Below, piece by piece: positions 18,020 through 26,932 of a DNA stretch of 64,000 nucleotides (position 1 is the stretch's first letter; the number at the start of each line of letters is the position of its first letter). The notes beneath the pieces were generated by a model that was not told the origin of the DNA, did not search any database, and saw only the letters and a program-made list of their open reading frames with translations. A program made the translations under genes and the position numbers. Origin of the DNA: Burkholderia sp. Bp8992 (GTDB taxonomy: Bacteria > Pseudomonadota > Gammaproteobacteria > Burkholderiales > Burkholderiaceae); the NCBI RefSeq assembly GCF_003853705.1, contig NZ_QTQI01000005.1, forward strand, positions 1 to 64,000. Reading direction: 5' to 3'.

Positions 18020-18286
18020 ATGACGAACCGAGAAAATCAGCGCGTCAGGTTTCGCGTCGGCGATGTCGTGACGCTGAAAACCGGCGGGCCGCGCATGACC
18101 GTCACGTATGCGGGGCCGGTCGTGTTCGACGACGGCGACTGGCTGATCTGCCAGTGGTTCGACGAAAACGGCGAATTCCGGCAGGAAATGTTCCCTCACG
18201 ACACGGTCGTGCCCGAGCCGCGGGCGATTTCGGCCGGGCGCGTCCGGATGCGCATGCAGTCGCACCGCTACCGGTCGGCCGCCTGA
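18020..18286 (+). CDS. YodC-family (DUF2158) small protein
   Basis: An 88-residue protein with the DUF2158 pattern: FRVGDVVTLKTGGPRMTV (12-29) followed by DWLICQWFDENGEFRQEMF (about 41-59), a small SH3-like beta barrel. Family function is unknown; many members occur singly in proteobacteria. It starts shortly after GAGAGCG, in an AT-rich context unlike neighbouring genes. Confidence 0.78.
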   Translation: MTNRENQRVRFRVGDVVTLKTGGPRMTVTYAGPVVFDDGDWLICQWFDENGEFRQEMFPHDTVVPEPRAISAGRVRMRMQSHRYRSAA

Positions 18287-18387
18287 CGATTGCCTGTCGT
18301 TGCGATGCCGCGACGCGCGGCACCCGCGCAGCGACATTTCACGCGAACCCGAAACATGCGGCGATGCACTGCATCGATACTGAGCGC

Positions 18388-19557
18388 ATGAACCCGACCG
18401 ATCCCATTGCAGCGGTGACGCACCGCGATCCCTATCCCTACTACGCGACGCTCGTCGACGGGCCGCCGCTCGCGTTCGACGCTACGCTCGGCCTGTGGGT
18501 CGCGAGCCGCGCGTCGGCCGTGACGGCCGTGCTCGGCCATCCGGCCTGCCGCGTTCGCCCGCTGGACACGCCCGTGCCGCCCGCGTTGCGCGGCACGACG
18601 GCCGGCGCGCTGTTCGGCGAGCTGGTGCGCATGAACGACGGCGCATTGCGGCACGACGTGCCGAAGCAGGCGCTGCGTGCGGCGTTCGCGCCGATCGACA
18701 CGGATGCGCTGCGCGATCGCGCGGCGCAGCTTGCCGCGCGCCGGTTGCCGGCGCCGGGTGACGCCGCCGCGCTGAATACGTGGTGCATGACCGTGCCCGT
18801 TTGCGCGGTTGCCGATCTGCTCGGCTTCGACGAAACGCAGCTCGACGACATCGCGGCGCGGGTTGTCGACTTCGTCGCCGCGCTGTCGCCGTTGTCGGAT
18901 GCAGAGGCGCTGGCTCGTGCGAGCGAAGGCGCACGGCAATTGCTCGACCGGATGACCGAGCGTGTCGCACAGACGCGTGCGCACGACGGCACGCTCGTCG
19001 CCGCCGTGCAGCAGGCGGCCCGCGCGTCGGGCTGGCAGGCGAGCGGCGGGCTGGTCGCGAATCTCGTCGGCTTGCTGTCGCAGACATGTGAAGCGACGGC
19101 CGCGTGGCTCGGCAACGCGCTGGTCGCCTGGAACGGGGAAGCCCACGCTGGGCGCACCGTGCCGGACGACGCCGCGCTCGACGCATTCGTCGCCGAAGTC
19201 GGGCGCTTCGATTCGCCGGTGCAGAACACGCGCCGCTTCGTCGCGGCGCGTACGACGATCGAAGGCGTGGCCGTCGAAGCCGGCGACGCGATTCTCGTCG
19301 TGCTCGCTGCAGCGAACCGCGACCCGGCCGTGCACCGCGAACCGCACCGGCTGACGCCCGGCCGCGTGGCGGGGCCGAATTTCGGTTTCGGCACGGGGCC
19401 GCATGGCTGCCCGGGCGAGCGGATCGCGCGGGCGGTGACGGCAGGGGCGTTCGGGGCGTGCTTGCGCGCAGGCGGCTGGCCGCCGCACGAGGGATTGAAC
19501 TGGAATTACCGCGCGTCGACCAACGTCAGGATGCCGAAGTTCGACGCGGCACGGTGA
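18388..19557 (+). CDS. Cytochrome P450 with atypical I-helix
   Basis: The 389-residue protein is a soluble bacterial P450: heme loop FGFGTGPHGCPGE with ligand Cys341 and ExxR pair E270/R273 (EVGR). The I-helix reads LLSQTCEATA at about 229-238, where most P450s have (A/G)G-x-(D/E)-T-T: the acidic Glu is kept, but the usual Gly and first Thr are replaced, suggesting altered oxygen activation. No ferredoxin or reductase gene adjoins it. ATG 18388 is preferred for size; an in-frame ATG at 18364 is possible. Substrate unknown. Confidence 0.82.
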   Translation: MNPTDPIAAVTHRDPYPYYATLVDGPPLAFDATLGLWVASRASAVTAVLGHPACRVRPLDTPVPPALRGTTAGALFGELVRMNDGALRHDVPKQALRAAFAPIDTDALRDRAAQLAARRLPAPGDAAALNTWCMTVPVCAVADLLGFDETQLDDIAARVVDFVAALSPLSDAEALARASEGARQLLDRMTERVAQTRAHDGTLVAAVQQAARASGWQASGGLVANLVGLLSQTCEATAAWLGNALVAWNGEAHAGRTVPDDAALDAFVAEVGRFDSPVQNTRRFVAARTTIEGVAVEAGDAILVVLAAANRDPAVHREPHRLTPGRVAGPNFGFGTGPHGCPGERIARAVTAGAFGACLRAGGWPPHEGLNWNYRASTNVRMPKFDAAR

Positions 19558-19572
19558 AGGAGAAAAAGGGAC

Positions 19573-19899
19573 CTAACGGCAGCCTTGCTTCTCGGCCCAT
19601 TGCTCCTGGGCGGCGACACGGCGTTGCACGCGTTCGACGAGGCCGGTCGAGAAGGTCCGCATGCTGATGCCGCGGCGCTTCGCGAGGATCGCCTGCGCGA
19701 CGTCGGTGCGCGGGTTCGGCTGGCAGGCCCAGTACAGCGTCATCAGCCAGCCGATGCCGGTCCACGCGAACAGCGCGTTGAACATCGCGATCGTCAGCTT
19801 GTCGTGCCGGCCGCGCCTGTCGGCAATCACGGCCGGCAGAAAATAGATCGCGATCGCGGCGACTGAACCGGCCACTTGAATCAGGACTTCATCATGCAT
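19573..19899 (-). CDS. Superinfection-immunity-like membrane protein
   Basis: A 108-residue protein starting MHDEVLIQV after GGAG. It has two hydrophobic helices (about 7-25 and 37-58) with the pattern YFLPAVIADRRGRHD and NALFAWTGIGWLMTLYWA, which matches the small family named after phage T4 Imm. In bacteria the family is widespread and its role is not established, so phage exclusion is only a name-based possibility. The C-terminal half is basic and soluble. It is convergent with the P450 gene, 15 bp apart. Confidence 0.65.
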   Translation of the reverse strand: MHDEVLIQVAGSVAAIAIYFLPAVIADRRGRHDKLTIAMFNALFAWTGIGWLMTLYWACQPNPRTDVAQAILAKRRGISMRTFSTGLVERVQRRVAAQEQWAEKQGCR

Positions 19900-19989
19900 G
19901 GTGCTGCTCCGTCCGAACTGCAATGAGGCTGATTGTCGCGCTTTTTCCGTTCGTGTGCCGGCAATTGATTGTTGCGCTTTTAATGACGA

Positions 19990-20409
19990 TCAGCCGGCTT
20001 CGGCGTTCATCGGCTGCACTTCGTTGCTCAACGCGAAACCTTCGTCCAGCCAGCCGGTCATGCCGCCGATCATCAGCTTGACGGGCCGGCCGAGGCGCGC
20101 GAGCCGGATCGCCGCGCGTGCGGCGCCGTTGCAGTGCGGGCCCGCGCAGTACACGACGAACAGCGTGCCGGCCGGGTAACCGGCGAGCTTGCTCTCGATG
20201 ATCTTGCGGTGCGGCAGGTTGCGTGCGCCGGGCACATGGCCGGCGGCGAACTGGTCGGGGCCGCGCACGTCGAGCAGGACGAAATCGGGCGTGCCCGACG
20301 CGAACGCGTCGTGCACGTCCCAGCAATCGGTCTCGAATCGCAGCGAGGCCTCGAAATGCGCGAGGGCGGCGGGGCTGTCGGCAGCGGGCACGTCGGTGAC
20401 GTAGGACAT
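19990..20409 (-). CDS. Rhodanese-domain protein
   Basis: A 139-residue single rhodanese domain: LLDVRGPDQFAAGHVPGARN (about 45-64), active-site loop VVYCAGPHCNGA with catalytic Cys in position (about 87), and closing GGMTGWLDEGF. It would transfer sulfane sulfur to a thiol acceptor. It faces an FtrA-type regulator across 113 bp, a pairing seen in other proteobacteria, so that regulator may control it. Confidence 0.85.
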   Translation of the reverse strand: MSYVTDVPAADSPAALAHFEASLRFETDCWDVHDAFASGTPDFVLLDVRGPDQFAAGHVPGARNLPHRKIIESKLAGYPAGTLFVVYCAGPHCNGAARAAIRLARLGRPVKLMIGGMTGWLDEGFALSNEVQPMNAEAG

Positions 20410-20522
20410 GGGCAGGTTCTCCGGGTCGAAGGGCGCGGAACGCGCCGGGATGAAGGGCAGTATCGCGGTTCGGCCGGTTTTGCGGCAGTGGCGTGATCGA
20501 CAAGTTCCGGTAACATCGCGCC

Positions 20523-21485
20523 ATGCACAATCATCTCGTCGTCGCGCTCGCCTACGATCGCCTCTGCACGTTCGAATTCGGCTGCGTGGTCGAACTGTTC
20601 GCGCTCGAGCGCCCCGAACTCGGCGTCGACTGGTATCGCTTCGCGGTATGCGCCAGCGAGCCTGGGCCGGTGCGCGCGGCGGGCGGCATCACGGTCGCCG
20701 CGCCGTACCGGCTCGCGACGCTCGATCGCGCGGACACCATCGTGATTCCAGGCTGGCGCGATCCGGACGAACTGCCGCCCGAGCCGTTGCTGAAGAAGCT
20801 GCGGGCCGCGCATCGACGCGGCGCGCGGCTCTGCTCGATCTGTTCGGGCGTATTCGTGCTCGCGGCGGCCGGCGTGCTCGACGGGCTCACGGTGACGACC
20901 CACTGGCGCTACGCGGAACGCCTGCAGGCGCGCTATCCGGCGCTGCGCGTGAATCCCGATGCGTTGTATGTCGACGAAGGGCAGATCGTCACGTCGGCCG
21001 GCTCGGCGGCGGGGCTGGACATGCTGCTGCATCTGGTGCGCCGCGATCACGGCGGCGCGATCGCGAACCGTGTCGCGCAGCGCCTCGTGCTGCCGCCGCA
21101 CCGCGACGGCGGGCAGGCGCAGTTCGTGCCGCGTCCGGTCGCGCCGGGCGGCACCGACCGGCTCGCGAAGCTGATCGACTGGATGCGCGCGCACGCGGCC
21201 GAGCCGCACACGCTGGCGTCGCTCGCCGCGCAGGCCGCGATGAGCACGCGCACGCTGCAGCGACAGTTCGCGGATGCGACGGGGATGTCGCCGCTCACGT
21301 GGCTGATCCGCGAGCGCGTGAACGTCGCGAAGGACATGCTCGAGGCGCAGCCCGCGCTGTCGCTCGCGCAGGTCGCGGCGCGCGCGGGATTCGGCTCGGA
21401 GGAATCGCTGCGTCGGCACTTCCGGCGCGTCGCGGCGACGAGCCCCGCCGCGTACCGGCGCGGGATGGATCGCGGCGGACGATAG
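20523..21485 (+). CDS. ftrA: FtrA-type AraC regulator with DJ-1/PfpI-like domain
   Basis: The 320-residue protein has an N-terminal class I glutamine-amidotransferase-like (DJ-1/PfpI) domain at about 3-185, with a nucleophile-elbow-like SICSGVFVLA (Cys106), and a C-terminal AraC domain at about 215-315 with two helix-turn-helix units and the closing GFGSEESLRRHFRR signature. This is the transcriptional-regulator FtrA architecture. Its likely target is the divergent rhodanese gene; effector unknown. Confidence 0.8.
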   Translation: MHNHLVVALAYDRLCTFEFGCVVELFALERPELGVDWYRFAVCASEPGPVRAAGGITVAAPYRLATLDRADTIVIPGWRDPDELPPEPLLKKLRAAHRRGARLCSICSGVFVLAAAGVLDGLTVTTHWRYAERLQARYPALRVNPDALYVDEGQIVTSAGSAAGLDMLLHLVRRDHGGAIANRVAQRLVLPPHRDGGQAQFVPRPVAPGGTDRLAKLIDWMRAHAAEPHTLASLAAQAAMSTRTLQRQFADATGMSPLTWLIRERVNVAKDMLEAQPALSLAQVAARAGFGSEESLRRHFRRVAATSPAAYRRGMDRGGR

Positions 21486-21570
21486 CGCGCGCCGGACCGG
21501 GTGGATCGTGCGCGACGACGACAACGACGACCGACATGACGATGACCGTTCATTCCGAACCAGGATGCCG

Positions 21571-22641
21571 ATGACGACACTACCTTCCCGTTTGCCGCTG
21601 ATCCAGGCCCCGATGGTCGGCTCGCTGAGCCCGCTCGCGATCGCCGTGTGCGAAGCCGGCGGGCTCGGTTCGCTCGCATGCGCGGCGCTCGGCCCGCAGC
21701 AGTTGCGCGACGAGATCGCGGCGATCCGTGCACGCACGCCCGCGCCGTTCAACGTGAACTTCTTCTGTCATGCGCCGCCCGCGCCCGACGCCGAGGTCGA
21801 CGCGCGCTGGCGCGCGGCGCTCGCCGGCTACTACGCGGAAGCCGGGCTCGATCCCGGCAGCGTGAAGGGCGGCCCCGGCCGCGCGCCGTTCGACGACGCG
21901 ATGTGTGCTGTCGTCGAGGAACTGCGGCCGGCCGTCGTGAGTTTCCATTTCGGGCTGCCGGACGACACGCTGCTCGAGCGCGTGCGACGCACGGGCGCGC
22001 AGGTCATTTCGTCCGCGACGACCGTCGAGGAAGCACGCTGGCTCGATGCGCGCGGCGTCGACGCGATCGTCGCGCAGGGCGCGGAGGCCGGCGGCCATCG
22101 CGGGATGTTCCTGACCGACGACATTCATGCGCAACCGGGCCTGTTCGCGTTGCTGCCGCAGATCGTCGACGCGGTGCGCGCGCCGGTGATCGCGACCGGC
22201 GCGATCGCCGACGGGCGCGGCATCGCGGCCGCGTTCGCGCTCGGCGCACGCGCGGTGCAGATCGGCACCGGCTACCTGCTGACGCCGCAGGCCGGCCGCT
22301 CCGCGCAGCATCGTGCGGCCGTGCGTGCCGCACGCGACGACGGCACGCGCATGACCAACCTGTACACGGGCCGCCCCGCGCGCGGGCTGCTGACGCGTTT
22401 CATGCGCGAGCAGGGGCCGATGAGTGCGCTCGCGCCGGCGTTCCCGTTAGCGACGGCCGCGGTCGATCCGCTGCGCGGCGCGTTCGAGCGGCAGGGCCGC
22501 GACGATTTCTCGCTGCTGTGGTCGGGCGAGGCCGCGGCGCTCGCACGCGAGGAGGATGCGGGGGCACTGACGCGGCGCCTGTGGGACGACGCGCTGGCCT
22601 GCGCGGCAGGGCTGCGCGACGCGTTCCCGAAGGTCGTCTGA
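21571..22641 (+). CDS. Nitronate monooxygenase (class I-like)
   Basis: The 356-residue FMN enzyme has the NMO landmarks: QAPMVG near 11, VVSFHFGLP (about 127-135), QGAEAGGHRG (about 168-177) and ATGAIADGRGI near 208. It oxidises nitroalkanes such as propionate 3-nitronate to the aldehyde or keto acid and nitrite. ATG 21571 follows AGGA at the best distance; ATG 21565 is an alternative. It begins 85 bp after ftrA and could be co-transcribed with it. Confidence 0.82.
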   Translation: MTTLPSRLPLIQAPMVGSLSPLAIAVCEAGGLGSLACAALGPQQLRDEIAAIRARTPAPFNVNFFCHAPPAPDAEVDARWRAALAGYYAEAGLDPGSVKGGPGRAPFDDAMCAVVEELRPAVVSFHFGLPDDTLLERVRRTGAQVISSATTVEEARWLDARGVDAIVAQGAEAGGHRGMFLTDDIHAQPGLFALLPQIVDAVRAPVIATGAIADGRGIAAAFALGARAVQIGTGYLLTPQAGRSAQHRAAVRAARDDGTRMTNLYTGRPARGLLTRFMREQGPMSALAPAFPLATAAVDPLRGAFERQGRDDFSLLWSGEAAALAREEDAGALTRRLWDDALACAAGLRDAFPKVV

Positions 22642-22721
22642 ACGGCCAGGAAGGAGGCGCCGGCGGGGGAGCATCGGCGTATGATCTGGGTTTTCGTCAG
22701 CCCGATCCAGGCACCCCCACC

Positions 22722-24176
22722 ATGACTTCCGTCGACACTACCCCCGTCCTCGACCATGACAAGCTCGTTACCTTCATCGAGCGCAAGTGGAACGATGAAA
22801 TCCTCCACGCGCTGACCGACTACATCACGATTCCCGCGAAGAGCCCCGCATTCGACCCCGACTGGGCGAAGCGCGGCTACCTCGAGCGCGTCGTCACCGA
22901 TGCCGCGCAGTGGGCCGAGCGTCAACCCGTGAAGGGCCTGAAGCTCGAGATCGTGCGCCTTCCGGGCCGCACGCCGGTGATCTTCTTCGAGACGCCCGCC
23001 ACGCGCTCGGGCAGCACCGACACGATCCTGCTGTACGGCCACCTCGACAAGCAGCCCGAATTCGACGGCTGGCGCGCGGACCTCGGCCCGTGGACGCCGA
23101 AATTCGAGAACGGCAAGCTGTACGGCCGCGGCGGCGCGGACGACGGCTATGCGATCTACGCGAGCCTCGCGGCGCTCGGCGCGCTCGACGAGCAGGGCAT
23201 CGAGCGGCCGCGCTGCGTCGGCCTGATCGAGACCTGCGAGGAGTCGGGCAGCTACGACCTGCTGCCGTACGTCGACGCGCTGCGCGACCGGCTCGGCCAG
23301 GTGTCGCTCGTCGTCTGCCTCGATTCGGGCGCCGGCAACTACGACCAGATGTGGCTCACCACGTCGCTGCGCGGCCTCGTGTCGGGCGACCTGCAGGTCG
23401 AGGTGCTGGAAGAAGGCATCCATTCGGGCGTCTACGGCGGCATCGCGCCGTCGAGCTTCCGCGTGATGCGCCAGCTGTTCGAACGTCTCGAAGATGCGAA
23501 GAACGGCAACCTGTTGCCGGGCGTGTTCCATTGCGAGATTCCGTCGAGCCGCGTGCGCGAAGCCGAGGCGGCCGCCGCGATTCTCGGCGACATGGTGTGG
23601 AAGGGGCTGCCGTGGGCGTGCGGTGCGGACGGCAAGCCCGTGCTGCCGACCACGACCGATCCGCGCGAGGCGCTGCTGAACTCGACGTGGCGTCCGTCGC
23701 TGTCGGTCACCGGCGCGGCCGGCATGCCGGCGCTCGCCGATGCCGGCAACGTGCTGCGCCCGCGCACCGCGTTCAAGCTGTCGCTGCGCCTGCCGCCGCT
23801 CGTCGATGCCGCGCAGGCCGTGCAGCAGCTGAAGGAATTGCTCGAACTCGATCCGCCGTACAACGCGAAGGTCACGTTCAAGCCGGACGCAGGTGCCGCG
23901 ACGGGCTGGAGCGCGCCCGATCTCGCGCCGTGGCTCGCGTCGTCGCTCGACGCCGCGTCGCGCCGCCACTTCGGCGCCGACTGCGCGTACATGGGCCTCG
24001 GCGGCACGATCCCGCTGATGAACGTGCTGCAGGAAGGCTTCCCCGCAGCGCAGTTCATGGTATGCGGCGTGCTCGGGCCGAAGTCGAACGCGCACGGCCC
24101 GAACGAGTTCCTGCACGTGCCGTACGCGAAGAAGCTGACCGCGGCGGTTGCCGACGTGATCGCGACCGCGCGCTGA
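22722..24176 (+). CDS. M20-family metallopeptidase
   Basis: The 484-residue dinuclear zinc peptidase shows LLYGHLDKQPE (metal His near 105), RGGADDG (bridging Asp near 140), ETCEESGS (general base and metal Glu near 172), a LDSGAG segment and the C-terminal metal His in SNAHGPNEF. It is the dipeptidase/carboxypeptidase-like M20 group, probably cytosolic since no signal peptide is present. ATG 22722 is chosen because upstream in-frame sequence overlaps the preceding gene. Confidence 0.87.
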   Translation: MTSVDTTPVLDHDKLVTFIERKWNDEILHALTDYITIPAKSPAFDPDWAKRGYLERVVTDAAQWAERQPVKGLKLEIVRLPGRTPVIFFETPATRSGSTDTILLYGHLDKQPEFDGWRADLGPWTPKFENGKLYGRGGADDGYAIYASLAALGALDEQGIERPRCVGLIETCEESGSYDLLPYVDALRDRLGQVSLVVCLDSGAGNYDQMWLTTSLRGLVSGDLQVEVLEEGIHSGVYGGIAPSSFRVMRQLFERLEDAKNGNLLPGVFHCEIPSSRVREAEAAAAILGDMVWKGLPWACGADGKPVLPTTTDPREALLNSTWRPSLSVTGAAGMPALADAGNVLRPRTAFKLSLRLPPLVDAAQAVQQLKELLELDPPYNAKVTFKPDAGAATGWSAPDLAPWLASSLDAASRRHFGADCAYMGLGGTIPLMNVLQEGFPAAQFMVCGVLGPKSNAHGPNEFLHVPYAKKLTAAVADVIATAR

Positions 24177-24236
24177 TCGTCGCTACGCCTGAAGTACCGA
24201 TTGCCCGATCGGGCCCGACCTGATGGAGTGTTGCCG

Positions 24237-25346
24237 ATGACTGCACTGCCGACGCCCGATACCGAACCGCTGCGCATGCGCGCCGAACCGCTGCATGCAT
24301 TCGTCGCGGCACTCTGGGAACGGGCCGGCAGCAGCGAGCGTGAGGCGCGGCTCGTCGCCGATCACCTGGTCGGCGCGAATCTCGCGGGCCACGATTCGCA
24401 CGGGATCGGGATGATCCCGAACTACGTTGCGTCGTGGCGGGAAGGGCAATTGCAATTGAACGGGCACGCGTCGATCGTCCGCGACGGCGGCGCGGTGCTG
24501 ACGATCGACGGCGGGCGCGGCTTCGGCCAGGTGATCGCGTTCGAGGCGATGGTCGAAGGGATCGAGCGCGCACGGCGCATGGGGCTCTGCGCGATCGGGC
24601 TGCGCGACGTCCACCACCTCGGCCGCATCGGACACTGGGCCGAGCAGTGCGCGCGCTCGGGGCTCGCGTCGTTCCATTTCGTCAACGTGCCGGGCGACCT
24701 GCTCGTCGCGCCGCTGCACGGTACCGACCCGCGTTTCGGCACGAACCCATTCTGCGCAGCGTATCCGCGGGCGGGCAAGCCGCCGCTGCTGCTCGATTGC
24801 GCGACGAGCGCGATCGCGTACGGCAAGACACGTGTGGCCTACAACCAGGGCAAGCGCGTGCCGGCCGGGTCGCTGATCGATCATCGCGGCCAGCCGACCG
24901 ACGATCCCGCCGTGATGCACGAACAGCCGTTCGGCGCGCTGCTGCCGTTCGGGCTGCACAAGGGGTATGCGCTCGCGGCGATGTGCGAGATCTTCGGCGG
25001 CGCGCTGGTCGGCGGTCATACGACGCACGGCGATACGCTGCAGAAGACGAGCGCGATCGTCAACGGGATGCTGTCGGTGTTGATCGACCCGAACGCGTTC
25101 GCAGCGGCCGACGCCGAGCGCGAGGCCGATGCGTTCGTCGCGTGGGCAAAGGCGTCGCCGCAGGCCGGCGATGCGCCGGTGCTGGTGCCCGGCGAGCCGG
25201 AAGAGGCGAGCCGCGCCGCACGCGGGGCCGCCGGCATCCCGGTCGACCGCGCGACGTGGCGGCAGATTCGCGAGAGTGCGGTGGCCGCCGGTTTCGATGA
25301 CGCCGAACTCGATGCGTGGACGCAGCGCTGCGAGGTGGCCGCATGA
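24237..25346 (+). CDS. Ldh2-type malate/lactate/ureidoglycolate dehydrogenase
   Basis: The 369-residue protein belongs to the NAD(P)-dependent Ldh2 oxidoreductase family, unrelated to classical Rossmann dehydrogenases. Landmarks are GHDSHGIGM (about 50-58), the RDVHHLGRIGHWAEQ region near 122-136, FGTNPFCAAYP near 167 and LLPFGLHKGYALAAMCEIF near 239-257. Substrate among 2-hydroxy acids cannot be told. It follows the M20 gene by 60 bp and overlaps the next gene by 4 bp. Confidence 0.83.
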   Translation: MTALPTPDTEPLRMRAEPLHAFVAALWERAGSSEREARLVADHLVGANLAGHDSHGIGMIPNYVASWREGQLQLNGHASIVRDGGAVLTIDGGRGFGQVIAFEAMVEGIERARRMGLCAIGLRDVHHLGRIGHWAEQCARSGLASFHFVNVPGDLLVAPLHGTDPRFGTNPFCAAYPRAGKPPLLLDCATSAIAYGKTRVAYNQGKRVPAGSLIDHRGQPTDDPAVMHEQPFGALLPFGLHKGYALAAMCEIFGGALVGGHTTHGDTLQKTSAIVNGMLSVLIDPNAFAAADAEREADAFVAWAKASPQAGDAPVLVPGEPEEASRAARGAAGIPVDRATWRQIRESAVAAGFDDAELDAWTQRCEVAA

Positions 25347-25918
25347 GCTGGCAGTCGGAGAAGGCGCACGGCGAGGAGATCGCGTACCAGCTCGCGCCGC
25401 TCGGCACGGTCGAGGTCGCACGGTTCTTCAGCGGGGCGGCGATGCGGCTCGATGGCGTGATGTTCGGCTTCATGTCGCGCGGGTCGCTGTTCCTGCGTGT
25501 CGACGACGTGAACCGTCCGGCGTTCGTCGCGGCGGGTATGGGGCCGTTCTCGTATTCAAGGCCCACACGCACCGTCGCGCTCGAGGGCTATTACGAAACG
25601 CCGGCCGACGTGCTCGAGGATGCGGGCGCGCTGTTCGACTGGTGCCGCAGCGCGTATCGCGCGGCGCTGCTGGCGGGGCCGCCGAAGCGCAAGGCAAGGG
25701 CCGTGCCGAAACCGGCGTCGAAGGCGGGTGCCGGGACGACATCGAAATCCGCGCCGAAGCCTGCACCGAAATCCGCGCCGAAACCTGCGCGGAAGACGGC
25801 ATCCGGGACGGCGTCGAAGTCCACGCCGAAGCAGGCCTCGGTGGCGAAAGCCAAACCGGCATCGAAATCCGCGCGTGAGCCGGCACCGACACAACCGGCG
25901 AAGCGCAAGCAGACGTAG
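25343..25918 (+). CDS. TfoX N-terminal-domain protein with histone H1-like tail
   Basis: The 191-residue protein has a TfoX/Sxy N-terminal domain (about 1-108: GGxxMFGFMSRG-like core, FLRVDDVNRPAF, FSYSRP) but no TfoX C-terminal domain. From about 114 to the end it is a Lys/Ala/Pro/Ser-rich low-complexity tail with repeated KPA, KSAPKP and SKS units, resembling eukaryotic-type H1 tails and suggesting nucleic-acid binding. The tail DNA is itself repetitive (near-repeat blocks around 25740-25790). Start ATG overlaps the previous stop as ATGA. Nothing here proves a competence role. Confidence 0.8.
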   Translation: MSWQSEKAHGEEIAYQLAPLGTVEVARFFSGAAMRLDGVMFGFMSRGSLFLRVDDVNRPAFVAAGMGPFSYSRPTRTVALEGYYETPADVLEDAGALFDWCRSAYRAALLAGPPKRKARAVPKPASKAGAGTTSKSAPKPAPKSAPKPARKTASGTASKSTPKQASVAKAKPASKSAREPAPTQPAKRKQT

Positions 25919-26228
25919 TACCGTAGTACCGGTCGCGCAAAGCGGCAGCCTCGCGCTTTTCGCCGTCCTTTCTTTCAGGCGTACCCATCACCGGGCGATC
26001 GGTGCGCTGAACGGCCACGGGCCCGCACGACCGGACGGTCGAACGCATCGAGCTTGACGCGCCGCACGTCCTCCATGCTTCACAACGGCGGCCCCGGCGT
26101 TTATGATCGGCGCGGGTTGCGCCCGTGCCTGGCGCGGCCCGCGCCGGCCTCGCCGCCGGCTCCGCGAACGGCGCATCGTACGCCGCGCGGGATGTTTCCC
26201 CATTCATCATTTCAGACGGAGACAGTCG
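25919..26228. other. Intergenic region without evident gene
   Basis: The 310-bp gap begins with the short direct repeat GTAGTACC-GTAGTACC (about 25916-25931). I see no supported ORF, hairpin terminator or clear promoter in it. Confidence 0.4.
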
Positions 26229-26807
26229 ATGCTCGTCCTGATTCTCGGTTTAGCGATCTTCCTCGGTGTGCACTCGATCCGGATCGTCGCCGACGGCTGG
26301 CGGTCCACGACGATCGAGCGGATCGGCGAGAAGGGCTGGAAGGGCGGTTATTCGATCGCGTCGATCGTCGGCTTCGTCCTGATCGTCTGGGGGTACGGGA
26401 TCGCCCGCGCGGGCGCGACGCTGCTGTGGGTGTCGCCGGTTGGCGTGCGTCACCTGACGGGCATGCTGACCGCGGTCGCGTTCGTGCTGATCGCGGCGTC
26501 GTACGTGCCGCGCAACCGGATCAAGACGCTCGTCGGGCACCCGATGCTGGCCGGCGTGATGGTCTGGGCGGTCGCGCACCTGCTCGTGAACGGCACCGTG
26601 CACGCGGTCGTGCTGTTCGGTGCGTTCTTCGTGTGGGCGATCGTCGATTTCGTCGTGTCGCGCGCACGCGATCGCCGCGACGGCGTCCGTTATCCGGCCG
26701 GTGGGCTGGCCGGTGACGTCGCGGCCGTTGCGGCCGGACTCGTCGCTTGGGCCGTGTTCGCGCTGTTCCTGCACGGCCTGCTGATCGGTGTGCGGCCGTT
26801 CGGGTGA
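26229..26807 (+). CDS. NnrU-family membrane protein
   Basis: The 192-residue integral membrane protein has about six helices and the NnrU family pattern: LGVHSIRIVADGWR near the N-terminus, GYGIARAG, LTAVAFVLIAASYVPRN and HPMLAGVMVWAVAHLLVNG (about 101-119). NnrU is associated with nitrite/nitric oxide reduction in some bacteria and related proteins with carotenoid isomerisation in plants; no denitrification gene adjoins here, so role is open. ATG 26229 follows GGAGACAG. Confidence 0.83.
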   Translation: MLVLILGLAIFLGVHSIRIVADGWRSTTIERIGEKGWKGGYSIASIVGFVLIVWGYGIARAGATLLWVSPVGVRHLTGMLTAVAFVLIAASYVPRNRIKTLVGHPMLAGVMVWAVAHLLVNGTVHAVVLFGAFFVWAIVDFVVSRARDRRDGVRYPAGGLAGDVAAVAAGLVAWAVFALFLHGLLIGVRPFG

Positions 26808-26932
26808 ACGCGAAGGCCGGGCCGGACAGGACGCCGCAGCAGGAAATCGTGGAGGCTCGCGCCGAGCAGGATCGCTTTGTGCCGGGCCGCCGACGGTGAG
26901 TCGGAGACTGCCGCGGCAACGGTGTGCGTGCG

